From contig NZ_CP034449.1 in the NCBI RefSeq assembly GCF_003952425.1, positions 2,480,001-2,544,000 of the forward strand: DNA of 64,000 nt, in the 5' to 3' direction. Position 1 is the first letter of the stretch, and each line of letters starts with the position of its first letter. The DNA is from Mesorhizobium sp. M2A.F.Ca.ET.046.03.2.1. Lineage in GTDB: Bacteria; Pseudomonadota; Alphaproteobacteria; Rhizobiales; Rhizobiaceae. Below, in pieces: positions 9,302 through 17,554 of this stretch. The translations under genes and the position numbers were made by a program. The notes beneath the pieces are model-generated. The model was not told the DNA's origin. It saw nothing but the letters and a program-made list of their open reading frames with translations, and did no database searches.

Positions 9302-10882
9302 TCAGTCGACGGTGATTTCGATGACGCGCGGCTTGCCGGCCGCCCGCGCCCGCTTCAGCGCCTCGGCCAGATCGGCGGTCCCGGTCAAGCGCTCGGCCGC
9401 GATGCCATAGGCCTCGGCGAGCTTGCAGAAATCCGGCGGCGCCGGCGACACGCCGACGGGCTCGACGCCGACATCGAGCATCGAGGTCTCGATCTCGCGA
9501 TAGCCGCGATTGTTCCAGACGACGAAGATGACCGGCGTGTCGGCATCGAGCGCGGCGCCGATCTCCGGCAAGGTGAACTGGAAGCCGCCATCGCCCGTGA
9601 GGCACACCACGGGCGCTTGCGGAACGGCAAGCGCCGCGCCGATCGCCGCCGGCGGACCGTAGCCCAGCGCGCCGAAGCCGGTCGCGGCGTTGAACCAGCC
9701 GCCGGGACGATCATGGTCATAGTAGAGGTTGGCGGCATAGATCGGCTGGGTTGAATCGCCGACGATGATGGCGCCCGGCAGCGCGTCGCGGATCGTCTCC
9801 ACCGCGCGCACCTGCGCCAGGTATTCGGGCTTCAGTTCGGCCCGCGCGGCCTGGCGCGTCGCGGCGGCGCGAGCCTCGCCATCCCCAGCCGCAACATGAC
9901 CGGGCCCGACCGCCGTAAGCAAAGCCTCGATGCCCTCGGCGCAATCGGCCTGGATGCCGACCGTCACCGGCCGGCGCGCGATCTGGTCGGCGCCGATATC
10001 AATGCGGATCAGATTGTTCGGCAGCACGAAGCCGCCGTCGCCATAGCCGTCATAGTCGGTCGGGCCGAATTCGGTGCCAGCGGCGATCACCAGATCGGCG
10101 CCCGCCACCAGCACGCGCACCGCCTTGAGGCCGGGGCTCGCCGGCACGCAAAGCGGATGGCCATGCAGCAGGCCGCGCGCATTGGCGGTCTCGACGACCG
10201 GAGCGCCGAGCGTTTCGGCGAAGCGCCGTAACGCCGCGTCAGCCTGCTTGCCGCCGCCGCCAGCGAGGATCAGTGGACGGCGTGCCGCCTTGATTAACTT
10301 CGCCGCCTCGGCGACCGCCGCCGCGTCCGGCGCCGGGGGCGCGGCGTTGCTCAGCGCCGCCGCGATGCCGTCGGCGGGCTTGACCATGACGTCGGTGGGG
10401 ATCTCGATATGCACCGGCCCCGGCCGGGCCGACGAGAACAATGCGAAGGCGCGGGCGAGCGCGCCCGGCAATTGCCCCGCCTCGGTGATGCGCTCGGAAG
10501 ACAGCGCCACCTTTTCCATCATGCCGCGCTGGTCGGGCAACTCATGCAGGTAGCCCAGACCCTTGCCCAGCGTATCGGTGGCGTTGACGCCTGAGATGAC
10601 CAGCATCGGCACGGAATCGGCGCGCGCCTGGCCCATGGCGGTGATGGTGTTGGTCAGCCCCGGTCCGGTGATGACGAAGGCGACGCCCGGCCGGCCGCCG
10701 GCGCGCGCATAGCCGTCGGCCATGAAGCCGGCGCCCTGCTCGTGGCGCGGCGTGACATGACGGATCCTCGAACGCGCCAGGCCGCGATAGAGCTCGACCG
10801 TATGCACGCCCGGAATGCCGAAGACGGTGTCGACGCCATGCGCCTCGAGCAAGGTGATCAGCGCTTCGCCGATGGTGGTCAT
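9302..10882 (-). CDS. ThDP-dependent decarboxylase, AruI-like (5-guanidino-2-oxopentanoate decarboxylase)
   Basis: 526 residues with the three domains of acetolactate synthase-like enzymes. The N-terminal part holds the catalytic Glu in PRHEQGAGFMADGYAR (about residue 48); the C-terminal part has the ThDP/Mg motif GDGGFQFTLPE followed by WNNRGY about 25 residues on. The sequence best fits the AruI branch, which decarboxylates 2-ketoarginine to 4-guanidinobutyraldehyde in the arginine transaminase pathway. The start at MTTIGEAL has GGGAGAAG 6-8 bases upstream. The context (pentein guanidine hydrolase, basic amino acid-type ABC transporter) agrees with a guanidino-acid substrate, but a benzoylformate or other 2-oxoacid substrate is not excluded. 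Confidence 0.75.
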   Translation of the reverse strand: MTTIGEALITLLEAHGVDTVFGIPGVHTVELYRGLARSRIRHVTPRHEQGAGFMADGYARAGGRPGVAFVITGPGLTNTITAMGQARADSVPMLVISGVNATDTLGKGLGYLHELPDQRGMMEKVALSSERITEAGQLPGALARAFALFSSARPGPVHIEIPTDVMVKPADGIAAALSNAAPPAPDAAAVAEAAKLIKAARRPLILAGGGGKQADAALRRFAETLGAPVVETANARGLLHGHPLCVPASPGLKAVRVLVAGADLVIAAGTEFGPTDYDGYGDGGFVLPNNLIRIDIGADQIARRPVTVGIQADCAEGIEALLTAVGPGHVAAGDGEARAAATRQAARAELKPEYLAQVRAVETIRDALPGAIIVGDSTQPIYAANLYYDHDRPGGWFNAATGFGALGYGPPAAIGAALAVPQAPVVCLTGDGGFQFTLPEIGAALDADTPVIFVVWNNRGYREIETSMLDVGVEPVGVSPAPPDFCKLAEAYGIAAERLTGTADLAEALKRARAAGKPRVIEITVD

Positions 10883-10899
10883 TGGTCTTCTCCCGTTAC

Positions 10900-11046
10900 A
10901 GCGGGTCACTGTTCCAGCGACCCGCTCTATCTCTTCTTTCTTACTCAATTCCGGACGGAAACCCGCTTCTCACTTCTCCCGGAATTGCTTTTTTCATACG
11001 CAATTCCGGACGGAAACCCGCTTCTCACTTTTCCTGGAATTGCTTT
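10900..11046 (+). repeat. Palindromic repeat R1, copy with duplicated second half
   Basis: Starts with AGCGGGTC..GACCCGCT, a changed first hairpin, then two tandem copies of the CAATTCCGGACGGAAACCCG..GGAATTG unit. The last 22 bases lie inside the 3' end of the TetR-family gene and code its final residues and stop. Confidence 0.85.
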
Positions 11047-11675
11047 TCCGGCGCGAGGCCGAGCTCGGCCTCTATGGCTTTGATGCCGATCGCCGCCAAT
11101 TCGCCAGGCGAGAACATCTCGCCGGCCAGGCAGCCTTCGATCCAGAGCCCGTCGATGATCGCGTTGATGGCGATGGCATGGTGGCGCAGTTCGCTTGCGT
11201 CCGGCTTGTGCCGTTCGGCGGCGAGCACTTCGGCCACGACCGCTTCCACCTCATTGCGAAAGCCGAGATAGCCCTCCCGGTGGGCGCGGGCGAGCGCCGG
11301 ATCGGCGCCGGCACGGCCGATGAAGGTCGCCCAGAGCGAAAACACCCGCTGGTCGATGATCGGCGCGTTGAGATTGGCGGTGACGAAGGCGGCAAGACGC
11401 TGGCGCGGCGCGGCGTCTTCCATGAGCAATGCCGCTTTCGCCTGCTCGGTCATGCGGCCCATCAACGCCGCATAGGCTTCCCGCAGCAGATCTTCCTTGC
11501 CGGGGAAATAGTGGCGGATCAGCCCGGCGGTGACGCCGGCGCGCAAGGCGATGGTGCGCACGGTGGCGCCCTCAAGGCCATGTTCGGCAACGCTGTCCAG
11601 GGTCGCATCGATCAAATCCTGCCGCCGCCGCTCCTCGCCCTCGCGGCGGAACTTGCGGCGGGACGGCGCATTCAT
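11025..11675 (-). CDS. TetR/AcrR family regulator, BetI-like
   Basis: 216 residues. The N-terminal helix-turn-helix covers about residues 15-60 (RQDLIDATLDSVAEHG, then TVRTIALRAGVTAGLIRHYF), matching the BetI type of TetR repressors; the rest is the ligand-binding helical domain. Its ATG overlaps the TGA of the pentein gene (ATGA), so the two are translationally coupled. It likely controls the pentein gene and the divergent ABC transporter from the 210-bp gap at 12545-12754. The last residues QFQEK and the stop come from an R1 repeat, so its C-terminus has been rewritten by that element. Confidence 0.9.
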   Translation of the reverse strand: MNAPSRRKFRREGEERRRQDLIDATLDSVAEHGLEGATVRTIALRAGVTAGLIRHYFPGKEDLLREAYAALMGRMTEQAKAALLMEDAAPRQRLAAFVTANLNAPIIDQRVFSLWATFIGRAGADPALARAHREGYLGFRNEVEAVVAEVLAAERHKPDASELRHHAIAINAIIDGLWIEGCLAGEMFSPGELAAIGIKAIEAELGLAPEKQFQEK

Positions 11676-12544
11676 TGGCGCAGGATCGGCCGCGTCAGGC
11701 ATGTCGGGCCGCCTTCGCAGGCGATGCAGAGCGCATCCGCCTCGAAGATGTCGACCGTGCAGCCGGCGGCTTCCATCGCGGCTTTGGTCTTGGGGAAGCC
11801 GGCAACGGCAATGACCTTCAACGGGCTGGTCGGCAGCACGTTCAGGCTGAGGCCGTTGGACGCGGCGAACTCTTGCGGATCGCCTTCGACCAGGCGGATG
11901 CCGCGCGCCTTCAGCATCTGGTAGAACGGGGCCGGCAGAAGCGGCGAATAGACCAGCGCGAGGTCGTCGGCCAGCGGGCTGATCACCGACATCAGATGCA
12001 GGCACGCCTCTTCGCCCTGCCACAGCGGCAGGTCGAAGCCGTAGACGGAAATGCCGAGCGGCGTCAGCAGGTTGGCGACCTGCTGGATGCCTTCCTGGTT
12101 GGTGCGCACGCCGCGTCCGATCGCCAGCGTGCGGGCATCCACCCATACGCAGTCACCGCCTTCGACCTGCCCGGGCGCCTCGACGCGGCCGAGGACCGGA
12201 ATGCCCAGCCTTCGATAGGTTTCCTCATGCAGCGAAGGCTCTTTGGCGCGCAACGGCTTGCCCATGGACAGGATCAGCGCGCCGCGATCGGTCATCAGCG
12301 ACGGATCATGCGTGAACACCGAATCCGCGAGACCGTCGGCCTTGTCCTCGATCCACTCGATTTCGGCACCCGAAGCCGCCACCAGTTCGGCAAGGACCGC
12401 GTGCTGCATTGCCGCTTTCGCCGGGTCGAAACCCGAGCCATAGTGCCAGGCAGCCCTGTCGGCGCCGCGCATGGCGTTGGTTGCCGAACGCATCAGCACG
12501 CGCCGCAACGGCGCCGCCATGGACTGTGATCCGAAAGCGCTCAT
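11672..12544 (-). CDS. Pentein-fold guanidine hydrolase/amidinotransferase family (DDAH-like)
   Basis: 290 residues. Family hallmarks in order: DSVFTHDPSL (about 67-76), the GQVEGGDCVWVD turn with the acidic pair, GRGVRTNQEGI, CLHLMSVISPL with the catalytic His, and ACEGGPTCLTRPI with the probable nucleophile Cys close to the C-terminus. Penteins such as dimethylarginine dimethylaminohydrolase, arginine deiminase and agmatine deiminase cleave C-N bonds of guanidino groups; DDAH gives citrulline and methylamines. The sequence does not fix which substrate is used. GAAGGG lies about 6 bases before the ATG. Coupled to the TetR gene and divergent from an amino acid ABC transporter. Confidence 0.82.
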   Translation of the reverse strand: MSAFGSQSMAAPLRRVLMRSATNAMRGADRAAWHYGSGFDPAKAAMQHAVLAELVAASGAEIEWIEDKADGLADSVFTHDPSLMTDRGALILSMGKPLRAKEPSLHEETYRRLGIPVLGRVEAPGQVEGGDCVWVDARTLAIGRGVRTNQEGIQQVANLLTPLGISVYGFDLPLWQGEEACLHLMSVISPLADDLALVYSPLLPAPFYQMLKARGIRLVEGDPQEFAASNGLSLNVLPTSPLKVIAVAGFPKTKAAMEAAGCTVDIFEADALCIACEGGPTCLTRPILRQ

Positions 12545-12578
12545 CGATGCCCTTCTAAGATGAAAAAAAGCGAAAAAA

Positions 12579-12599
12579 TTTCATGAAAGGCTATTTATA
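12579..12599 (-). promoter_or_regulatory. Candidate operator and -10 region of the pentein-tetR unit
   Basis: On the minus strand a TATAAAT box (complement of 12593-12599) is followed by a perfect 10-bp palindrome TTTCATGAAA (12579-12588), about 35 bases before the pentein start codon. A palindrome just downstream of a -10 box is a usual place for a TetR operator. Assignment is by position only. Confidence 0.4.
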
Positions 12600-12754
12600 C
12601 ACTTGCACAACAACGCCGCAAGTGCCGTAATGAGCGGGATTAACGGGCTCGCGCTGTCGGGTCCATGCTGAGGTCTGGAGTGGGCAGTGCAGCGTATGTT
12701 GATTAGCCGGATGGACGTTCGACGACCTGCCTTCGACCATAGCGAGGTCGCCCG

Positions 12755-13570
12755 GTGAGCGTGGCGGATGCCGCCCCAGTCCAATCCGGCAAGGCGCAAA
12801 GCGCCGCCGCCGAAGCCATCCATGTCGAGAACCTGCACAAGAAATTCGGCCAGCTGCACGTGCTGAAGGGCGTTTCGCTGTCGGCGCGCGACGGCGAGGT
12901 AGTCGCCATCATCGGCGGCTCCGGCTCCGGCAAATCGACGCTGTTGCGCTGCATCAACTGCCTGGAAAACCCGACCAGCGGCATCATCCGGGTCAATGGC
13001 GAGGAGATCAAGCTCAAGGCCGACAGCCACGGCCAGACTGTTCCGGCCGACCGCCGGCAGATCGAGCGGATCCGCTCCCGGCTCGGCATGGTGTTCCAGA
13101 ATTTCAACCTGTGGAGCCACATGACGTTGATCGAGAACGTCATCGAGGTTCCGGTGCATGTGCTCGGCGTCAAGCGCGATGAGGCGATCGCCCAGGCCGA
13201 GAAGCTGCTCGCCCGCGTCGGGCTGGCGGAGAAGCGCGACGTCTATCCGGCCTTCCTGTCCGGCGGCCAGCAGCAGCGCGCCGCGATCGCCCGGGCGCTG
13301 GCGATCAACCCGCGCGTCATGCTGTTCGACGAGCCGACGTCGGCGCTCGATCCGGAGCTGGTCGGCGAGGTGCTGAAAGTGATCGGCGATCTGGCGCGCG
13401 AGGGGCGCACCATGGTGCTGGTGACGCATGAAATGAAGTTTGCCCGCGAGGTCGCGACGCATGTCGTCTATCTCTACAACGGGCTGGTCGAGGAAGAGGG
13501 TCCGCCCGAACAGCTGTTCGGCGCGCCCAAATCCGAAAGGCTCAAACAATTCCTCCGCAATGTCGGCTAG
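12755..13570 (+). CDS. Amino acid ABC transporter, ATP-binding protein
   Basis: 271 residues, start GTG with GCGAGG about 7 bases upstream. Walker A GGSGSGKST (about 55-63), Q-loop MVFQNFNLW, signature LSGGQQQR, Walker B VMLFDEPTSALD and the switch His in VTHEMKFAREV are all present. The sequence is of the HisP/OccP/GlnQ polar amino acid class. The N-terminal 20 residues are a poorly conserved extension. It is the first gene of an operon with a binding protein and two permeases and powers import of a polar, probably basic, amino acid or derivative. Confidence 0.95.
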   Translation: MSVADAAPVQSGKAQSAAAEAIHVENLHKKFGQLHVLKGVSLSARDGEVVAIIGGSGSGKSTLLRCINCLENPTSGIIRVNGEEIKLKADSHGQTVPADRRQIERIRSRLGMVFQNFNLWSHMTLIENVIEVPVHVLGVKRDEAIAQAEKLLARVGLAEKRDVYPAFLSGGQQQRAAIARALAINPRVMLFDEPTSALDPELVGEVLKVIGDLAREGRTMVLVTHEMKFAREVATHVVYLYNGLVEEEGPPEQLFGAPKSERLKQFLRNVG

Positions 13571-13626
13571 GGGCCGGCGTCAAGCGGGGCGAAAACCGGG
13601 AACAACAACAAACTGGGAGTCCTGAC

Positions 13627-14424
13627 ATGAAGACTGTTCTCAAGACATTCGCGGCAGCGCTGCTTTTCGGCGTCGCGGCGATGGGCGGCGTCGCCAAGGC
13701 CGAGCAGGTCAAGATCGGCGTCGCCGCCGAGCCCTACCCGCCTTTCACCTCGCCCGACGCCAGCGGCAAATGGGTCGGCTGGGAGATCGATTTCGTCGAT
13801 GCGGTCTGCGCCGAAGAGAAGCTCGACTGCGTCATCACGCCGGTTGCCTGGGACGGCATCATCCCGGCGCTGACCACCAAGAAGATCGACGCCATCGTCT
13901 CCTCGATGTCGATCACCGCCGAGCGCGAGAAGACGATCGACTTCTCGGACAAGTACTACAACACTCCGACCGCAATCATCGGGCCGAAGGACCAGAAGTT
14001 CGGCGCCACGCCGGACGATCTCAAGGGCAAGGTGATCGGCGTCCAGGTGTCGACCGTGCATGCGGTCTACGCCAAGAAGCACTTCACCGGCGCGCAGGAG
14101 ATCAAGGAATACCAGACGCAGGACGAAGCCAACAACGATCTGGCCGCCGGCCGCATCGACGCGGTGCAGGCCGACTCGATCGCGCTCGGCGAATTCCTGA
14201 AATCCGACCAGGGCAAGGCCTGCTGCGACCTGAAGGGCATGGTGGCCCCGGACGACGAGGTGCTGGGACCGGGTGTCGGCGCCGGCATCCGCAAGGAAGA
14301 CACCGCGCTCAAGGAAAAGTTCAACGCCGGCATCAAGGCGATCCGCGCCAACGGCAAATATGACGAGATCTCGAAGAAGTATTTCGATTTCGACATCTAT
14401 GGCGGCGCCACGCAGTCGAACTGA
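13627..14424 (+). CDS. Amino acid ABC transporter, periplasmic substrate-binding protein
   Basis: 265 residues with a Sec signal peptide (MKTVLKTFAAALLFGVAAMG, cleavage after VAKA about residue 25). The mature protein has the SBP_bac_3 fold signs: VAAEPYPPFTSPDASGKWVGWEIDFVDAV, ITPVAWDGIIPALTTKKIDAIVSSMSIT, and KYDEISKKYFDFD at the end. The W-x-G-x-I-P-A-L and ISSMSIT-type segments are typical of the lysine/arginine/ornithine/histidine and opine-binding group. The ligand is inferred to be a basic amino acid or guanidino compound. GGGAG lies 8 bases before the ATG, 56 bases after the ATPase gene. Confidence 0.95.
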   Translation: MKTVLKTFAAALLFGVAAMGGVAKAEQVKIGVAAEPYPPFTSPDASGKWVGWEIDFVDAVCAEEKLDCVITPVAWDGIIPALTTKKIDAIVSSMSITAEREKTIDFSDKYYNTPTAIIGPKDQKFGATPDDLKGKVIGVQVSTVHAVYAKKHFTGAQEIKEYQTQDEANNDLAAGRIDAVQADSIALGEFLKSDQGKACCDLKGMVAPDDEVLGPGVGAGIRKEDTALKEKFNAGIKAIRANGKYDEISKKYFDFDIYGGATQSN

Positions 14425-14439
14425 GCCTCTCGCAACTGA

Positions 14440-15285
14440 GTGAGGGCATGGCGTTCGCGCCATGCCCGATCCTTGCCACGCACGCTTGCCGCTGACCTTC
14501 GGCTTCAGTGGCTTGCCAGCAATCCGGGGGCGAAGCTGATCGACGCCTTTCTTCCGGCCTCGGCGGCCGGCATCATCGAACTCCTGTCACCGGTGGCGCC
14601 AGGCTGGGGCGGCACGCTGCTGGTCGGGCTGCTGCATTCGCTCGAGATCGCCATCGGCGCCACCTGCCTCGGCCTGCTGATCGGCACCGCCGGCGCCTTC
14701 GGCAAGCTCTATGGCGGGCCAGTGACGCGCGACCTTCTGGCCGTCTACACCACGGTGGTCCGCGCGGTGCCGGAACTGGTGCTGATCCTGCTGCTCTATT
14801 ACGCCGGCACCGACCTCATCAACCAGGTGCTGGCGGCAATGGGCTACAGCCGTGTCGACATCAGCGGGCTGGCCGCCGGCATTTTCGTGCTGGGTTTCGT
14901 CCAGGGCGCCTATTCGACGGAAGTCATCCGCGGCGCCATCCTCGCCATCCCGCAAGGCCAGATCGAGGCCGCACGCGCCTATGGCATGTCGCCCGGTCTG
15001 ATGCTCAGGCGCATCACGCTCCCGGCGATGCTCCCCTTCGCCATACCCGGCCTCGCCAATCTCTGGCTGATCGCCACCAAGGACACGGCGCTGCTTGCCG
15101 TGGTCGGCTTCTTCGAGCTGACGCTGGCGACGCGCCAGGCAGCCGGCGTCACCAAGGCCTATCTGCTCTTCTACGTCGCCGCCGGCGTGCTTTACCTGGC
15201 CGTGACCCTCTTCTCCAACCTGATCATCGGCCGCGTCGAGGCCTGGTCGCGGCGCGGCATGCCCTCCGTCAAGGAGGCGCGCTGA
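14440..15285 (+). CDS. Amino acid ABC transporter, permease (HisQ-like)
   Basis: Up to 281 residues from a GTG; the true start may be further in, since homologues usually begin nearer the hydrophobic part around IIELLSPVAPGWGGTLLVGL. Five or so transmembrane helices are visible. The EAA loop is GQIEAARAYGMSPGLMLRRITLP (about residues 169-191), which docks on the ATPase. The stop TGA overlaps the start of the second permease by one base (TGATG), so they are coupled. Confidence 0.92.
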   Translation: MRAWRSRHARSLPRTLAADLRLQWLASNPGAKLIDAFLPASAAGIIELLSPVAPGWGGTLLVGLLHSLEIAIGATCLGLLIGTAGAFGKLYGGPVTRDLLAVYTTVVRAVPELVLILLLYYAGTDLINQVLAAMGYSRVDISGLAAGIFVLGFVQGAYSTEVIRGAILAIPQGQIEAARAYGMSPGLMLRRITLPAMLPFAIPGLANLWLIATKDTALLAVVGFFELTLATRQAAGVTKAYLLFYVAAGVLYLAVTLFSNLIIGRVEAWSRRGMPSVKEAR

Positions 15286-16094
15286 TGTCGGCCGAAGCCA
15301 CCGCGATCAACATGGCGGCGCGCGCCTCGATCTGGCTCAAGCCGCACCGCATCGTGCTTATCCTGATCGCGTTGGCGCTGGTGCTCTGCGCGGCTTTCTT
15401 TATGCGCTGGGACTGGCTGCCGCAATATTGGGAAATGGGCCTGATGGGCATCTGGCGGGCGCTCTGGATCCTGGCCGTCACCTGCGCGCTGGGCTTCGCG
15501 CTTGCGGTGCCGCTCGGGCTCGCGCAGGCCGGCGGACCGATCTGGTTCTCGGCACCGGCCAAGGTCTTCTGCACCATCATCCGAGGAACGCCGCTGCTCC
15601 TGCAGCTTTGGCTGCTCTATTACGGCCTCGGCTCGATCTTCCCGCAATATCCGTGGATCCGCGAATCCTGGCTCTGGCCGTATCTCCGGCAGGCCTGGCC
15701 CTATGCCGTGGTGGCGCTGACCTTCTCCTTCGCCGGCTATGAGGGCGAAGTGATGCGCGGCGCCTTTGCCGGCGTGCCGCGCGGACAGCTGGAGGCCGCC
15801 CGCGCCTTCGGCATGAGCCGCTGGAAAATCTTCCGCCGCATCTGGCTGCCGCAGGCCTTCTACCGGGCGCTGCCGACCCTGACCGGCGAGACGGTGCTGC
15901 AGCTGAAGTCGACACCACTGGTGGCGACGATCAGCGTCATCGACATCTTCGCCGTCTCATCCAAGGTGCGGCAGGACACCTACCTGACCTATGAGCCTTT
16001 GCTGCTTCTGGCGCTGATCTATATGTCGATCACCGGCATTCTCGTCTTCGCGTTCAGCCGGATCGAGGCGAGGATTCCGGTGAAGATCGGGTAG
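15285..16094 (+). CDS. Amino acid ABC transporter, permease (HisM-like)
   Basis: 269 residues. The first helix is about 24-43, and the EAA loop is GQLEAARAFGMSRWKIFRRIWLP. The motif IIRGTPLLLQLWLLYYG is typical of the partner permease in polar amino acid uptake systems. The ATG overlaps the preceding stop by one base. The TAG stop sits in the left arm of an inverted repeat that follows. Confidence 0.94.
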   Translation: MSAEATAINMAARASIWLKPHRIVLILIALALVLCAAFFMRWDWLPQYWEMGLMGIWRALWILAVTCALGFALAVPLGLAQAGGPIWFSAPAKVFCTIIRGTPLLLQLWLLYYGLGSIFPQYPWIRESWLWPYLRQAWPYAVVALTFSFAGYEGEVMRGAFAGVPRGQLEAARAFGMSRWKIFRRIWLPQAFYRALPTLTGETVLQLKSTPLVATISVIDIFAVSSKVRQDTYLTYEPLLLLALIYMSITGILVFAFSRIEARIPVKIG

Positions 16095-16167
16095 CGAATA
16101 GAGAGTAGCGAATAGCGAGTAGTTCCTTTATCTCCCCTACTCGCTATTCCCTATTCGCTACTCGCTG
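16092..16167. repeat. Inverted repeat of TAGCGAATAG-type units
   Basis: The core GAATAGCGAGTAG (16110-16122) pairs perfectly with CTACTCGCTATTC (16137-16149). Outer units (TAGCGAATAGAGAGTAGC and CTATTCGCTACTCGCT) extend the pairing imperfectly. It lies between the second permease and the Ldh-family gene. It has no U-run, so it is a repeat or an mRNA stem rather than a proven terminator. Confidence 0.75.
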
Positions 16168-16180
16168 CAGGGCAACTCTG

Positions 16181-17182
16181 ATGCAACTCACCCTCGACCA
16201 GGCAACAGGCCTATGCCGGATGGCGGCGCTCGGCGCCGGCGCCAATGAGGAGGCGGCGCAGTCGCTGACCGCCTCGATCATCGCCGCGGAGGCCGAAGGC
16301 CTGTCGACGGTCGGGCTGTCGCATTTCATCGACTATCTGGAGGCGCTCGAAGCCGGTCGCATCGACGGCAATGCCGATCCGGTGATCACGCGGCCGGCGC
16401 TTGCGGTCTACCTCTCCGACGCGCGCGGCGGGCTTGCCCATACCGGCTTCGACCGCACGATCGATGACCTGGTCAAGGCGGCGAAACTGTTCGGCGTGTC
16501 GATCTTCTCGCAGAAGAACGCCTACACATGCGGCGCGCTCGGCTATTTCACCGGGCGGCTGGCGGAACAGGGGCTGGTGTCCTTCGCCGCCACCAATGGG
16601 CCGGCGGTGCTGGCCGGCTCCGGATCGGTCAAGCCGGTCTATTGCACCAACCCGATGTCCTTCGCCTCGCCCGCCGCCGACGGGCCGCCGCTGGTCATCG
16701 ACCAGTCGTCGAGCGCCACCGCCTTCGTCAACATCCGCAAGGCGGCCGAGGATGGCAAGAAGATCCCCGAAGGCTGGGCTCTGGATGCCAGCGGCAACCC
16801 GACCACCGATCCGGCGGCGGCGATGAAGGGCGCGATGCTTGCCTTCGGCGGTCAGCGCGGCGCCAACATCGCGCTGATGGTCGAGGTGCTGGCCGCCGGC
16901 ATTTCCGGCGCCAACTGGTCCCTCGACGCGCCCTGGTTCACCGGCGGGCCGGACAGCCCCGGCACCGGCCTTTTCGTTCTCGCCATCGAGCCCAAGCTGC
17001 TCGATCCGGACTTCGAGCAGCGCATGAAGGACCAGCTCGACCGGCTGCGGCGGCGCTATGGCGTGCATATTCCTGGACGCTCGCGCGCCGAAGCCGCGGA
17101 GAAGGCAAAGGCGCGTGGCATCACCACGTTCAGGTCGGTCGTGCAGCGCATTTCGGAATTCGCCGAGCGTTACTCGGCCTGA
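16181..17182 (+). CDS. Ldh_2 family NAD(P)H oxidoreductase (malate/lactate dehydrogenase type)
   Basis: 333 residues of the non-Rossmann Ldh_2 family, which includes malate/ureidoglycolate dehydrogenases and the Delta1-piperideine-2-carboxylate/Delta1-pyrroline-2-carboxylate reductases. Visible are VGLSHFIDYLEAL with the conserved Ser-His, FAATNGPAVLAGSGS, PMSFASPAADGPPLVIDQSSSATAF and the family segment QRGANIALMVEVLAAGISGANWS. Position straight after an amino acid ABC transporter favours the cyclic imino acid reductase role, which makes proline or pipecolate from deaminated ornithine or lysine-type substrates. The substrate is inferred, not shown. An 86-bp gap with an inverted repeat separates it from the permease. 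Confidence 0.82.
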   Translation: MQLTLDQATGLCRMAALGAGANEEAAQSLTASIIAAEAEGLSTVGLSHFIDYLEALEAGRIDGNADPVITRPALAVYLSDARGGLAHTGFDRTIDDLVKAAKLFGVSIFSQKNAYTCGALGYFTGRLAEQGLVSFAATNGPAVLAGSGSVKPVYCTNPMSFASPAADGPPLVIDQSSSATAFVNIRKAAEDGKKIPEGWALDASGNPTTDPAAAMKGAMLAFGGQRGANIALMVEVLAAGISGANWSLDAPWFTGGPDSPGTGLFVLAIEPKLLDPDFEQRMKDQLDRLRRRYGVHIPGRSRAEAAEKAKARGITTFRSVVQRISEFAERYSA

Positions 17183-17554
17183 TTCCCGGCTGTTGAACCT
17201 TTTCCCGAACTGACGCGACACATTCGCGGCACCCGATGCCGCGAGCCGCCTGGTTGACTTCGTCCGGCTCGTGGCTGGCGGCGCCGCGCCGGGCGTTCAG
17301 GGCGAGGCGGGCGTGCTTGCTTCACGCCACCTTGATACCGTCTCAGGTCAGGCAGCCTCGTTGGACCCTGTTTTGGCGCGGAACTGCCCGGAAAACCCCG
17401 CTTCGGCGGGGTTTTCTGTCTTCTTCAAACCCTGCAGGAGGGGCGTTCCGGGCAAGTCCAAAAACAACGCAATGGCGACCTCCGGTCGCTCTTTGCCTTT
17501 GGCGAGAAACGGATTAAGAAACGGCTTCAGCCAAGCATTCGCGCGGAGCCAGTC
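17183..17554. other. Intergenic stretch with a terminator
   Basis: 372 bases without a supportable gene. A strong palindromic terminator lies at 17391-17416. The last bases hold the ribosome site CGGAG of the next gene. Short frames here lack motifs. Confidence 0.7.
17391..17416. terminator. Bidirectional-looking terminator
   Basis: An 11-bp perfect stem GAAAACCCCGC / GCGGGGTTTTC with TTCG loop, followed by TGTCTTCTTC. It closes the transporter-Ldh unit. Confidence 0.9.

Noticed and set aside
11676..12146. N-terminal extension of the TetR gene by 157 residues
   Set aside because: This part is a shadow frame of the pentein gene. The TetR helix-turn-helix begins just after ATG 11675, which overlaps the pentein stop.
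16092..16167. CRISPR-like short repeats (TAGCGAATAG units)
   Set aside because: Repeats are irregular and inverted with no unique spacers of even length and no cas genes.
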